NCBI GenBank assembly: GCA_001775555.1
Contig: MEXE01000047.1
Coordinates: forward strand, 2,462 to 17,169
Reading direction: 5' to 3'
DNA length: 14,708 bases
Source: Candidatus Amesbacteria bacterium RBG_19FT_COMBO_48_16
Lineage (GTDB): Bacteria > Patescibacteriota > Microgenomatia > CAZETR01 > Amesbacteraceae
Under the pieces are notes generated by a model. The model did no database searches. It had not been told where the DNA came from and was given only the letters and a program-made list of their open reading frames with translations. Shown in pieces: positions 1 to 7,793 of this stretch. The translations under genes were made by a program, and so were the position numbers. Numbering within the stretch: position 1 is the first letter of the stretch; every line of letters begins with the position of its first letter.

Positions 1-1368
1 CAGACAGCTGTCTACTGCTTCACAGGCTTTGACGGCGGCGTTTATATTTCCGGTGTGGCCGATCATATCCGGGTTGGCGTAATTGATAACGATCAGATCG
101 TAACGGGGGTTTCTGATTTCAGTTAATACCCGGTCGGTTAAAATCCGGGCAGACATTTCAGGCTGTTTGTCGTAAGTGGATACTTTGGGGGAAGGAATAA
201 TAATGTGGTCTTCGCCGCTGAAGCGGTCTTCCCTGAGGCCGTTGAAATAGTAAGTAACGAACCTTTCCTTTTCGGACTCGGAAACTCGGAGCTGGCGCAG
301 ATTGTGATCGGAGACTACACGGCCTAATGGATTTTCCACTACCTGGGGCGGGAAGGCATCTAAAACCTGCAAATTGGACTCATACTCGGTCATGGTGACA
401 AAGAGCAGATCCTTGAGCCTAACGTTGCGGGTAAAAGGAGCCTGTTTGCTGAATTGGGCGGCATCGATCTCATGTTTTTTGAGATACTTGATGGCATAAG
501 GGTCGAAACCGGTAGTATTGGCAGTTTTTTCAAAATCAGGCAGGACAAAAGCTTTGGTGAGCTGGCGGGGACGGTCAATCCGGAAATTAACAAAGATAAC
601 GGCGTCGGAATTTGCCACTAAAGCTACGGGGGTCGAATCGGGGTTGACTATTACAGTCGGTTCTATAAACTCGTCGGTCAGGTTGGAAACATAACTGGCG
701 GAAATAGCTGATTCGATCGAAGTGACTTTATTACCGATTCCGGCGGTGAGAAGCGAATAGGCCTTGGCTGTCCGATCCCAGCGAAAGTCACGGTCCATAG
801 CATAATAGCGGCCCATAACAGAGGCTATTTTACCCACGCCCTCCCGGGTCATAACGGTCTGCAACTGTTTTACATAAGTCATGGCGGCGGAGGGGGGAGA
901 GTCACGGCCGTCGGTAAACAGGTGGAGAAAAACCTGGGGAATTTGCTGTTCGTGACAAAAACGCAGGAGGGCAAAAAAATGTGACAAATCGGAATGGACT
1001 CCCCCACCGCCGATCAGACCCAGGAGATGGAGACGGGAGGATTTTTTCTTTACATGGTTTGCCGCGGCCAGAAGTGCGGGATTTTGGAAAAAACTACCGT
1101 CGGCTACAGACATGTTGATTCTGGGCAAGTCCTGATAAACTATGCGGCCGGCACCCAGATTCAGGTGGCCGGTCTCGGTGTTTCCGGGCTCGCGTTTGGG
1201 CAAGCCGACAGATTCACCATGGGCAATGAGCTGGGTATGCACATAGGCGGAACTAAGAGAAGAGATATTGGGAGTGTTAGATAAAGAAACGGCATTTCCC
1301 TGACCAGGGGGAGCGATTCCCCAGCCGTCTAAGATGGTTAGGACTACCGGTTTGACAGGACCAGGCAT
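1..1368 (-). CDS. gpmI: 2,3-bisphosphoglycerate-independent phosphoglycerate mutase (partial, C-terminus off window)
   Basis: Interconverts 3- and 2-phosphoglycerate in the cytoplasm using two divalent metals (alkaline phosphatase superfamily). From the ATG at 1366-1368, 456 codons are open to the window edge; the usual length is about 510, so roughly 55 residues, including the expected DHGN metal motif, are cut off. Visible family motifs are LDGWG (metal Asp14), GGVHS (about 107), DGRD, GRYYAMDRD, NFRIDR, PSPKVSTYD, PEMSA and NYANPDMIGHTG. The odd point is the nucleophile: the family motif GNSEVGH reads GNTETGH at residues 62-68, so the serine that is transiently phosphorylated is Thr64. The second His of the HSH motif is also Asp. 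It lies 14 bp after enolase in the same direction, so it is co-transcribed. No strong Shine-Dalgarno sequence is visible. The family call is secure; activity with Thr is unproven. Confidence 0.95.
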   Translation of the reverse strand, partial: MPGPVKPVVLTILDGWGIAPPGQGNAVSLSNTPNISSLSSAYVHTQLIAHGESVGLPKREPGNTETGHLNLGAGRIVYQDLPRINMSVADGSFFQNPALLAAANHVKKKSSRLHLLGLIGGGGVHSDLSHFFALLRFCHEQQIPQVFLHLFTDGRDSPPSAAMTYVKQLQTVMTREGVGKIASVMGRYYAMDRDFRWDRTAKAYSLLTAGIGNKVTSIESAISASYVSNLTDEFIEPTVIVNPDSTPVALVANSDAVIFVNFRIDRPRQLTKAFVLPDFEKTANTTGFDPYAIKYLKKHEIDAAQFSKQAPFTRNVRLKDLLFVTMTEYESNLQVLDAFPPQVVENPLGRVVSDHNLRQLRVSESEKERFVTYYFNGLREDRFSGEDHIIIPSPKVSTYDKQPEMSARILTDRVLTEIRNPRYDLIVINYANPDMIGHTGNINAAVKACEAVDSCL

Positions 1369-1382
1369 AGAAATATCACACT

Positions 1383-2654
1383 TTAAGAGCGGTTTTGAGC
1401 TAATTCTGCCTCGATGGTAAGAAAATGATTGTATTTAGCGACGCGCTCCCCCCGGGCGGGAGCTCCGAACTTGGCATAATCGGCGCCGATGCCTACGGCA
1501 AAGTCGGCGATAAAAGTGTCATTTGTTTCACCGGAACGGTGAGAAACATTGATTTTCCAGCCCGCATCCCGAGCAGTCTTGGCAACCGCTATGGTTTCGG
1601 TAACAGTTCCGACCTGATTGGGCTTGATAATAGCGGCGGTGCAGGCTTTTTCCGAGATAGCCTTAGTGACTTTGTCTTTGTGCGTGGCCAAAAAATCATC
1701 CCCGACGATGGTGGTCGTGCTTCCCAGATCCTGGGTTAACTGGATCCAGCCTTTCCAATCGTCTTCATGGAGGGGATCTTCCAGAAGTTTGAGATGGTAC
1801 TGATTGTTAAGGTCGTGCAAATAATCGATAAATTCAGCAGATTCCATAGGAGACGACCGGTCTTTGATAATGTATTTACCGTCCTGGAAAAAGGAATTAG
1901 CGGCAATATCAAGACCCAGTTCGACATCCACTGTCGGTTTTTTGTGACACTCGATAATAGACTGGGAGAGAATTTCCAGCGCGTCGAGATTAGTAAATAA
2001 ATTGGGAGCAAACCCGCCTTCATCACCGACGCTATGGATAGCTCCCCGGCGGGAGAGGAGATTTTTGATGGTATGGTAAATCTCCGCTCCGATTTGGAGC
2101 TGAGAGGCAAAACTGCCGATACTCTTGTTGGGGATGATATGGAATTCCTGAAAATCAAGATTACCCGCGCCATGACGGCCGCCGTTGATCATATTGAAGA
2201 CGGGAGTAGGAATAAACAGAGGGGAAGTGTTTGCGGCGATAGCGGCAAGATAGCGATATAAGGGAGTGTTTACGGCGGAAGCCAAAGCTTTGGCTGAGGC
2301 CATGGAGACGCTGAGAATAGAGTTGGCCCCAAGACGGCTTTTGTTGGGAGTGCCGTCAAGTTCGGTAAGCCAGGTATCTATTTGAGAAAGCGAGGTGAAT
2401 TCCTGACCCAAAAGCCGGGCAGAAATTTCCTGATTGACATAACCTACCGCTTTTAATACACCTTTGCCGAAATAACGGTTGGGATCATTATCCCTAAGCT
2501 CTATAGATTCGTAAGTACCGGTGGGGCTTAAAGCTCCGGAAGGAACTGAAGAAACACCGTAATGACCCGATTCAAGGACGGCTACAGTTTCTATAGTGGG
2601 AGTGGCTCGAGAATCGAGAATTTCCCGGGCATATAAATTTTTTAATTTAGCCAT
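1383..2654 (-). CDS. eno: Enolase (phosphopyruvate hydratase)
   Basis: Converts 2-phosphoglycerate to phosphoenolpyruvate. Its 423 residues match the family's usual 410-435. Conserved active-site features are seen: His161, QEF with Glu170, GDEGG with Glu212, metal ligands Asp249, Glu292 (LEDPL) and Asp319 (VGDD), Lys344 in IKPNQ, SHRSGET at 371-377 and Lys395. Two family signatures deviate. The N-terminal DSRGNPT reads DSRATPT, and the mobile loop PSGASTG, whose second serine binds the second magnesium, is PSGALSPTGTYES with about two extra residues (38-50). GGxHADN reads GGRHGAGN. All core catalytic residues remain, so an active enzyme is expected. It starts 3 bp after the PEP synthase stop and ends 14 bp before gpmI, so pathway neighbours are translated from one transcript. 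Confidence 0.97.
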   Translation of the reverse strand: MAKLKNLYAREILDSRATPTIETVAVLESGHYGVSSVPSGALSPTGTYESIELRDNDPNRYFGKGVLKAVGYVNQEISARLLGQEFTSLSQIDTWLTELDGTPNKSRLGANSILSVSMASAKALASAVNTPLYRYLAAIAANTSPLFIPTPVFNMINGGRHGAGNLDFQEFHIIPNKSIGSFASQLQIGAEIYHTIKNLLSRRGAIHSVGDEGGFAPNLFTNLDALEILSQSIIECHKKPTVDVELGLDIAANSFFQDGKYIIKDRSSPMESAEFIDYLHDLNNQYHLKLLEDPLHEDDWKGWIQLTQDLGSTTTIVGDDFLATHKDKVTKAISEKACTAAIIKPNQVGTVTETIAVAKTARDAGWKINVSHRSGETNDTFIADFAVGIGADYAKFGAPARGERVAKYNHFLTIEAELAQNRS

Positions 2655-2657
2655 GGT

Positions 2658-4946
2658 TTAACTCTGAGGGGTTTTTTTGTTAAGTAGTTTCAACTCACTA
2701 TGGTATACAATTTCGCGGGTACGGGCAATAGCGTCGGGATTGACGGAAATACTGTCGATTCCCCAGGTGACCAGTTTTTCCACCAAATCGGGATAGTCGC
2801 TGGGGGCCTGGCCGCATATACCGCAGGAAATTCCTCGTCTGGCGCAAGTGGTAACAGTTTTTTTCAAAGCCCAGAGAACGGCCGGGTCCAGTTCTGAGAA
2901 TTGTGAAGCCACCTCGGCATTGTCCCGATCAACGCCCAGAATGAGCATGGTTAAGTCATTGCTACCTATAGAGACGCCGTCTATGCCGACGTCGATAAAA
3001 TCATCAAGAAGGATGACGTTGGCGGGGATTTCCACCATCATATAAAGCCGGAATGAACTGGAACGATACAGGCCGGCTGAGGCGACAAGTTTTTTTACTT
3101 CGACCAGCTCACGGACATGAGAGACAAAGGGAATCATGAGATGCAGATTTTTTAACTGATGTTTTTGCCGCACCTGCTTGATGGCTTCCAGCTCCAGGTT
3201 GAAGACGTCCGGATTTTTGATATAACGATACGCACCCCTGAATCCCAGCATGGGATTGGATTCGACCGGTTCGAATTTGTCACCGCCTTTGAGAGACCGG
3301 TATTCATTGGTTTTGAAGTCGGTAGCCCTATATATGACAGGGCGCGGATTAAATTCACGGCAGAAGACGGTAAGATCCCGAGCCAGGCGGTTGATAAATA
3401 CCCGGCTTTTGCCATCGGCAATTAATTTCTTGGGGTGAATGCCGATTCCGGCAATCATGAATTCAGCCCGCAGGAGACCTACCCCGTCCACGTGGGTGGA
3501 AGCAATTTTTGGAGCCAGGTCGGGTTCTGCCAGATTGACAAAAACTTTGGTAGCGGTTTTGAGGCGGGAATCCGGGGGCGGGAGACCGGATTTTGCAGAC
3601 GGAAGCTGGACGGAGGGGCGAATCAAACCGCCCTTGAAAATTTCACCGGTAGTGCCGTTGACGGTGACAACCATACCATCGGTAAGAATTTTTGTAGCAG
3701 TTGATGTGCCGACGACACAGGGCACTCCCAGTTCACGGGAAACGATAGCGGCGTGGGATGTCTGGCCGCCGCGGTTGGTGACAATACCGGCTGCAGTTTT
3801 CATAGCCGGAACGAAGTCTGGTGTAGTCATATCCGTAACCAGAATATCACCGGGTTTGACACGACTTAAATTGCGGATATCGGGAACCAATCTGACGTGA
3901 CCGGTGACTAAACCGGGAGAGGCGGGAGCACCCTTTAGTAGAATTTCTAATTGCCCCAATTGATCTAAGTTCTTTGCTTGGGGCTTTTCACTAACTAAAG
4001 TTGTAATCGGACGGGATTGAGTAATGTATAGGCTGCCTTTGGCCAGAGCCCATTCAATATCCTGAGGAAAAAAATAGTGCCGGTGTATTTGCTTGCCTAA
4101 ATTTGCCAGCTGGAGAATGAGATGATCGGACAGCTTTTGCTTGTCCTGAAGCCGGACAGGGACCGGGGAGGATTTGACTCCGGAAGAGGTTTTTGTTTCC
4201 ATTACCTTCTGGATAGAGATACGTTTTTGCAGAATATGACCTGAAGATTTGCTGATTTCGTAATGGTCCGGAGTAACCACACCCTGGACAATGTAATCTC
4301 CCAATCCGTAAGCCGCTTCGATGACAAGATTGTCTTTGTCTAAAGTAATGGGATTGACGGTAAACATGACGCCGCTGACTTCCGACTGGATCATTTGCTG
4401 GACCGGAACAGCGATGCCGACTTTGAAGTGATCGAATTTTTTCTGGACCCGGTAGAAAATGCTCCTGGGGCTGAAAAGGGATAACCAACATTGTTTGACT
4501 TTGAGAACGACATTGGCGTCTCCCGTTATGTTGAGAAATGATTCCTGCTGTCCGGCAAACGATGCGTCGGGCAGGTCTTCGGCAGTGGCGGAAGAACGGA
4601 CGGCGACGGAATAACGACTTTTACCTTGCGAAAGCCGGGCGTAGGCTAAAAATATTTCCCTGGCAATTTCAGAGGGAATGACGGCACTATCCAACAGATG
4701 TTTTACGGCCAGAGAAGCTTTTTGGAGCTGGGCAGAATCAGAAACATCGACCGCAGAAAGTAATTTATGCAGTTTGAGGCGGATTTGATTGTGGTCAAGA
4801 AAAGCAAAATAAGCCGAAGAGAGAACGACGAAACCGGGGGGGACAGGGATTCCGGCGGATGTAAGCTCACCCAAGTTGGCGCCTTTACCACCGGCAATTA
4901 CTATGTCAACTTTTCGCAAATCTTTAAACCAACGAATGTATTTCAT
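2658..4946 (-). CDS. ppsA: Phosphoenolpyruvate synthase (pyruvate, water dikinase)
   Basis: Interconverts pyruvate plus ATP and PEP plus AMP plus phosphate. In CPR bacteria lacking pyruvate kinase it may also run towards pyruvate; that direction is inference. The 762 residues have the full family order: ATP-grasp/PPDK N-terminal domain (about 1-320, with GGKGANLGEL and VRSSATAEDLPDASFAGQ), swivelling phosphohistidine domain (about 335-440, with GGQTSHAA, catalytic His398) and C-terminal PEP-binding barrel (about 465-750, with LLRAEF, NPMLGFRG, SIGSNDLT and ICGQAPSDYP, catalytic Cys711). The slightly compact length is normal for this family. It is the first of three contiguous glycolytic genes (ppsA-eno-gpmI). 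Its start lies only 5 bp from the repeat arm of the four-helix-bundle element, and no Shine-Dalgarno sequence is visible there, which suggests that the element was inserted just upstream of the start codon. Confidence 0.96.
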   Translation of the reverse strand: MKYIRWFKDLRKVDIVIAGGKGANLGELTSAGIPVPPGFVVLSSAYFAFLDHNQIRLKLHKLLSAVDVSDSAQLQKASLAVKHLLDSAVIPSEIAREIFLAYARLSQGKSRYSVAVRSSATAEDLPDASFAGQQESFLNITGDANVVLKVKQCWLSLFSPRSIFYRVQKKFDHFKVGIAVPVQQMIQSEVSGVMFTVNPITLDKDNLVIEAAYGLGDYIVQGVVTPDHYEISKSSGHILQKRISIQKVMETKTSSGVKSSPVPVRLQDKQKLSDHLILQLANLGKQIHRHYFFPQDIEWALAKGSLYITQSRPITTLVSEKPQAKNLDQLGQLEILLKGAPASPGLVTGHVRLVPDIRNLSRVKPGDILVTDMTTPDFVPAMKTAAGIVTNRGGQTSHAAIVSRELGVPCVVGTSTATKILTDGMVVTVNGTTGEIFKGGLIRPSVQLPSAKSGLPPPDSRLKTATKVFVNLAEPDLAPKIASTHVDGVGLLRAEFMIAGIGIHPKKLIADGKSRVFINRLARDLTVFCREFNPRPVIYRATDFKTNEYRSLKGGDKFEPVESNPMLGFRGAYRYIKNPDVFNLELEAIKQVRQKHQLKNLHLMIPFVSHVRELVEVKKLVASAGLYRSSSFRLYMMVEIPANVILLDDFIDVGIDGVSIGSNDLTMLILGVDRDNAEVASQFSELDPAVLWALKKTVTTCARRGISCGICGQAPSDYPDLVEKLVTWGIDSISVNPDAIARTREIVYHSELKLLNKKTPQS

Positions 4947-4953
4947 ACTTTAA

Positions 4954-4981
4954 TATTCAATGTTCAGTATTCAATGTTCAA
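4954..4981. repeat. Tandem 14-bp repeat inside the left arm of the element
   Basis: Two head-to-tail copies of tattcaatgttcag/a (4954-4967 and 4968-4981) differ at one base. They form the long left arm of the four-helix-bundle element. The right arm (5255-5278) carries only a single shortened unit in the opposite orientation. The repeat occupies the whole leader between the four-helix-bundle stop codon and ppsA. Confidence 0.8.
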
Positions 4982-5256
4982 TAATTAAGATTTGCTTTTT
5001 TCTTGGAAATAATTGAGGCAAATATTCTTATAAGCTCGACGTTTTCTTGTAAAAGAGTGGCACAATTTACTTTCAAGACAGGAAAGGCTTCTGAGATTAA
5101 ATCTAACCAATAAAGGTTTTCTTTGGCCTCTTTTTTTACCACGGACAGTTTATAAATGACGTCTTTGCCTGTTTGTGACTCAGTGGCTTCTTCGAAGTTA
5201 GCACCAATTGAGGTGGTGCTTCTCAAAAGTTGGTTAGTGAAGACTTTTTTATTCAT
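4978..5256 (-). CDS. Truncated four-helix bundle protein (S23/IVP family)
   Basis: The 92-residue product matches the 23S rRNA intervening-sequence/four-helix-bundle family: NQLLRSTTSIGANFEEA near the N-terminus, then a Lys/Glu-rich KLSVVKKEAKENLYWLDLI helix and a final helix ending in a Lys-rich tail. Family members are usually about 115-125 residues and start with one more helix before the QLLRS motif. Here that first helix is missing, and an in-frame TAA lies only eight codons upstream of the ATG, inside the right repeat arm, so no longer start is possible. The stop TGA lies in the left repeat arm. It overlaps neither neighbour but is embedded in the metabolic operon. The biological role of the family is not known. 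It may be an inactive remnant or a genuinely shortened form. Confidence 0.8.
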   Translation of the reverse strand: MNKKVFTNQLLRSTTSIGANFEEATESQTGKDVIYKLSVVKKEAKENLYWLDLISEAFPVLKVNCATLLQENVELIRIFASIISKKKANLNY

Positions 5257-5263
5257 TGAACAC

Positions 5264-7666
5264 TTATAATTGAATATTATTTATTTGGTCTTTGTACCAG
5301 TCTACCCAGGGGATGGGACCCGGGTCAATGCGGTTTATTAAAGCCAGGTAATAGGCGATGTAACTGCCGGACTGAATCATATCCATAGTCTCGAAGAGAG
5401 GGTTTGGGCCTGAAGGAGAAAAAGTGAGGCTGGGAAGACTGTTTTTTTGGATAACCTGAGAAGTTAAGGTGAACCTTTTTTTAATCTGCTCCTGATAGTA
5501 GTCAGAGTAAAGAAAAATAAACTGGAGATTTTGGGGATTGGTTTTGGGCAGTGTTAAACCTTCGAGAAGATGGTGGTTGGCTTCCGGCAAGTCAAACAGG
5601 CAGGCAAAAGTCTTGGAATTTTCGTTGAGCTGGTTACGAAAACAATGGGCCGCGCCTTTGAGATGTTCGGCGGCAATCAAAACCGGAATTTTCGCCGTTA
5701 ACTTGACTGCCAGAGCGAAGAATTCAGCGGAATGGGCTTGGCGATCCTTTAGAAATTGCGGCAGACGATTTAATTCGGGAAGCGAGTTAATGAGTCGGCA
5801 GCGGGAAAGAAGAGAAACCAGGGAAATAATGTTGTAACCCAATCCCATGCGGGGCTGACCTGAGGGATTGTGAAGCGGATCGAAAATATATGCGGGAAGA
5901 TTGTCTTTTTTGGCAATTTGGGCCAATTTGCCACCGCTGGCTAAAATGTAGACCTGGGCATTTCTAGCCCGTGCTTCGGCTAAGGCGGATATGGATTCTG
6001 CGGTATTGCCGGAATAGCTGGAAATGATCACCAGGGACTTGGGGCCGACAAAATTGGGGAGGTGGAATTCGGTGGAGATGACTAAAGGAACTTTAAGAAC
6101 CTGCCGTTCCAGGCTGGCAAGCACCCGGCCGCCCAACGCGGAGCCACCCATACCGGAAACCACAATATTGTCAACCAAAGAGCAGGAAGCAGGGGGGTGC
6201 TGGAGGCTAATGTCTTTTATTACCTGGGCACACTGGTCGGGAAAGGCGGTAATAGAATCGCCTACGCGGAGGCTATCAAGTCTGATCAGCTGATCGGAAA
6301 GAATGTCCGGGGAAGGAATACGGTAAGAGTCGGGATGAAGGACACTTTTGACCAGTGACAGGCCTTCCCGGGCAAGACGGGCAGCCTGGTTGACATCCGG
6401 ACTTTGGGAAAAAATCCGGAATTCCGGTGCGTTGCCGGAACCGCGGAAAAGAAGCCAATTGTGATCGCCGAAATCAATTTTCCGGCCATCCAGAGAATTG
6501 ATGGGGTAACGGGAATATTTTTGTTTGACTTTTTGATAAACATCATCGTAGCGGGAAAAAGGACAATCCAGTTTGTCACGAAAGAGATGATATTTGGGAA
6601 GGGTGTCCAGCGCAGACGAGAGGGATAACTTTTGGTTTTTGAGGAGGTTGAGAAGCTTTATCAGAGTAGTGCCGCCGTCGCGGCCGTAAAGTATTTCAGA
6701 ACTAATTCCCCCTCCGTTGGGTTCGAAACCAAACTTTGCCCCGAAGCGTTTCATGGCGGCGATGACAAACGTCGAACCGACAGGAGTACGGTAGACTTTT
6801 TTACCTATTTCATCCACGACGTCTGAAGTACTGATAGGAGTGACAATGGAAGCTGAGTCACTGGCAAGGGCAAGCAGGGAGCAAGAAAAATCGCCGGGAA
6901 CGTAACGGCCCTTTTCGTCTATAAAAATGACCCGGTCTCCGTCGACGTCAAAACCAACCCCCAGATCGGCATGAGAAGACAGGAGATGACGGATGAGATC
7001 GGTGAAAGAATTTTGGGTCTCCGTATCCCGGGGGACGAAATAGGGAGACTGGATGTCACAATCACCGGTGCAGTCTGTATCCAAACCCAGATCCGGAAGA
7101 AGCTGGCGCATGACTTGGGTCTGGGTACCGTTGGCGGTGTCTAAAATTATTTTCCATTTGGGGTAGGGCAGGTCGGCCAAGTTTTTGAGAAGGTCCAAAT
7201 ATAGATCCCTGGCGGCATTGCTGGCGGTAACCACAGGCTCTAAAGAAGACGGATCCCCGGGAGGCACGGATTGGGAAAAAGAGGCTTCGATTTGGGGTTC
7301 GTGGTCTTTGGTAACTTCTTCGCCGTTTACAAAAAGTTTGACCCCGTTTAAGTCGGCGGTAATGTGACTGCCGGTGACCATCAAACCGCCGCCGATATGA
7401 GCTGATTTCTGGGTGTAATAAGTCAAAGCGGGAGTAGGAATAACGCCATGATCCTCGATTTCCCAACCGCAGGCTGACAAACCAATAATCAGACCGGCCT
7501 TGATGCGGGGGCTGGAGTCTCTGGGATCCATCGCCACGGCAATAAACCCGGTTTTACCCTGAGAGATGAGCCAGGAACCGAAAGAGAAACCCAGACGGCG
7601 ACAGAAATCATCGGTAAACAAGGTGTCAGCCGGACCGCGGATGCCGCTGGTGCCAAAAAGTTTCAT
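5264..7666 (-). CDS. Fusion: phosphoglucomutase/phosphomannomutase + bifunctional phosphoglucose/phosphomannose isomerase
   Basis: One 800-residue reading frame joins two enzymes. Residues 1 to about 445 are an alpha-D-phosphohexomutase: TSGIRGP, DPRDSS, phosphoserine loop VTGSH (Ser100), NGVK, metal loop DVDGDR (240-245), sugar loop EPNGGG (315-320, usually GExSG) and phosphate loop RGSGNAPEFR (408-417). Residues about 455-800 are a SIS-fold isomerase of the archaeal-type PGI/PMI family: GMGGSALGG (505-513), SYSGNT (550-555), Glu682 and His698 placed 16 apart as in the family's catalytic pair, and a C-terminal WVDWYK. The protein should channel glucose-1-P or mannose-1-P through the 6-phosphates to fructose-6-P, or the reverse for glycan synthesis. 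The start has a good ribosome site (GTGAGG, 8 nt upstream). The last residues and the stop lie in the repeat arm of the downstream element. The substrate (glucose, mannose or glucosamine phosphates) cannot be fixed from sequence. Confidence 0.93.
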   Translation of the reverse strand: MKLFGTSGIRGPADTLFTDDFCRRLGFSFGSWLISQGKTGFIAVAMDPRDSSPRIKAGLIIGLSACGWEIEDHGVIPTPALTYYTQKSAHIGGGLMVTGSHITADLNGVKLFVNGEEVTKDHEPQIEASFSQSVPPGDPSSLEPVVTASNAARDLYLDLLKNLADLPYPKWKIILDTANGTQTQVMRQLLPDLGLDTDCTGDCDIQSPYFVPRDTETQNSFTDLIRHLLSSHADLGVGFDVDGDRVIFIDEKGRYVPGDFSCSLLALASDSASIVTPISTSDVVDEIGKKVYRTPVGSTFVIAAMKRFGAKFGFEPNGGGISSEILYGRDGGTTLIKLLNLLKNQKLSLSSALDTLPKYHLFRDKLDCPFSRYDDVYQKVKQKYSRYPINSLDGRKIDFGDHNWLLFRGSGNAPEFRIFSQSPDVNQAARLAREGLSLVKSVLHPDSYRIPSPDILSDQLIRLDSLRVGDSITAFPDQCAQVIKDISLQHPPASCSLVDNIVVSGMGGSALGGRVLASLERQVLKVPLVISTEFHLPNFVGPKSLVIISSYSGNTAESISALAEARARNAQVYILASGGKLAQIAKKDNLPAYIFDPLHNPSGQPRMGLGYNIISLVSLLSRCRLINSLPELNRLPQFLKDRQAHSAEFFALAVKLTAKIPVLIAAEHLKGAAHCFRNQLNENSKTFACLFDLPEANHHLLEGLTLPKTNPQNLQFIFLYSDYYQEQIKKRFTLTSQVIQKNSLPSLTFSPSGPNPLFETMDMIQSGSYIAYYLALINRIDPGPIPWVDWYKDQINNIQL

Positions 7667-7692
7667 AGGCAGAACCTCACCCCTTCCGTTCG

Positions 7693-7714
7693 CCTCTCCT
7701 AATTTAAGGAGAGG
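7693..7714 (-). repeat. Hairpin in the leader of the sugar-phosphate fusion gene
   Basis: An 8-bp perfect stem (cctctcct with aggagagg) has a 6-nt AT loop, flanked by C-rich sequence typical of dispersed intergenic palindromes. It lies between the upstream delta-like gene and the fusion gene, about 12 nt before the GTGAGG ribosome site. It could influence translation or be a repeat remnant. No T-run follows on the minus strand, so a classical terminator is unlikely. Confidence 0.55.
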
Positions 7715-7737
7715 GGCCTGAAATGAGATACCTTTAG

Positions 7738-7764
7738 TTTATAGTTTGACTGCCTATAACTCAA
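7738..7764 (-). promoter_or_regulatory. Possible promoter of the carbon-metabolism block
   Basis: TTGAGT (7759-7764) and TATAAA (7738-7743) are separated by 15 bp, which is shorter than the optimum, in the 135-bp gap before the phosphohexomutase-isomerase fusion. It would give a leader of about 65 nt containing the 7693-7714 hairpin. This is the only sizeable gap in the left block, so a promoter here is reasonable, but the match is weak. Confidence 0.3.
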
Positions 7765-7793
7765 GAGCAAAATAAGAAATAACTCCCCCTTTG

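Larger units (their letters stand above)
4952..5278 (-). mobile_element. Inverted-repeat-bounded element carrying a four-helix-bundle ORF
   Basis: A 327-bp segment sits between the stop of the sugar isomerase fusion and the start of ppsA. Its ends are imperfect inverted repeats. The left arm on the plus strand is 4952-4982, the right arm is 5255-5278. Both share aatattcaat at the outer edge and tgttcaat at the inner edge, and the left arm is longer by one repeat unit. The ORF inside is a truncated S23/IVP-type four-helix-bundle gene whose stop falls in the left arm. The stop of the upstream sugar gene falls in the right arm. No clear target-site duplication is seen. S23-family genes are known from intervening sequences in bacterial 23S rRNA, whose ends also pair. 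That this is a mobile or formerly mobile unit is inference. Confidence 0.5.

Noticed and set aside
1736..2173. Minus-strand ORF of 145 codons within enolase
   Set aside because: Alternate frame of a fully conserved enolase; serine/leucine-rich shadow.
3439..3900. Plus-strand ORF of 153 codons
   Set aside because: It lies wholly opposite the swivelling domain of PEP synthase, has low-complexity shadow composition and no recognisable domain.
4054..4491. Minus-strand ORF of 145 codons in another frame of PEP synthase
   Set aside because: Frame shadow of the ATP-grasp domain; rich in Arg, Ser, Pro and His with no domain pattern.
7693..7714. Rho-independent terminator for the delta-like gene
   Set aside because: A stem exists but no T-run follows it on the minus strand, and it lies in the leader of the next gene near its ribosome site.
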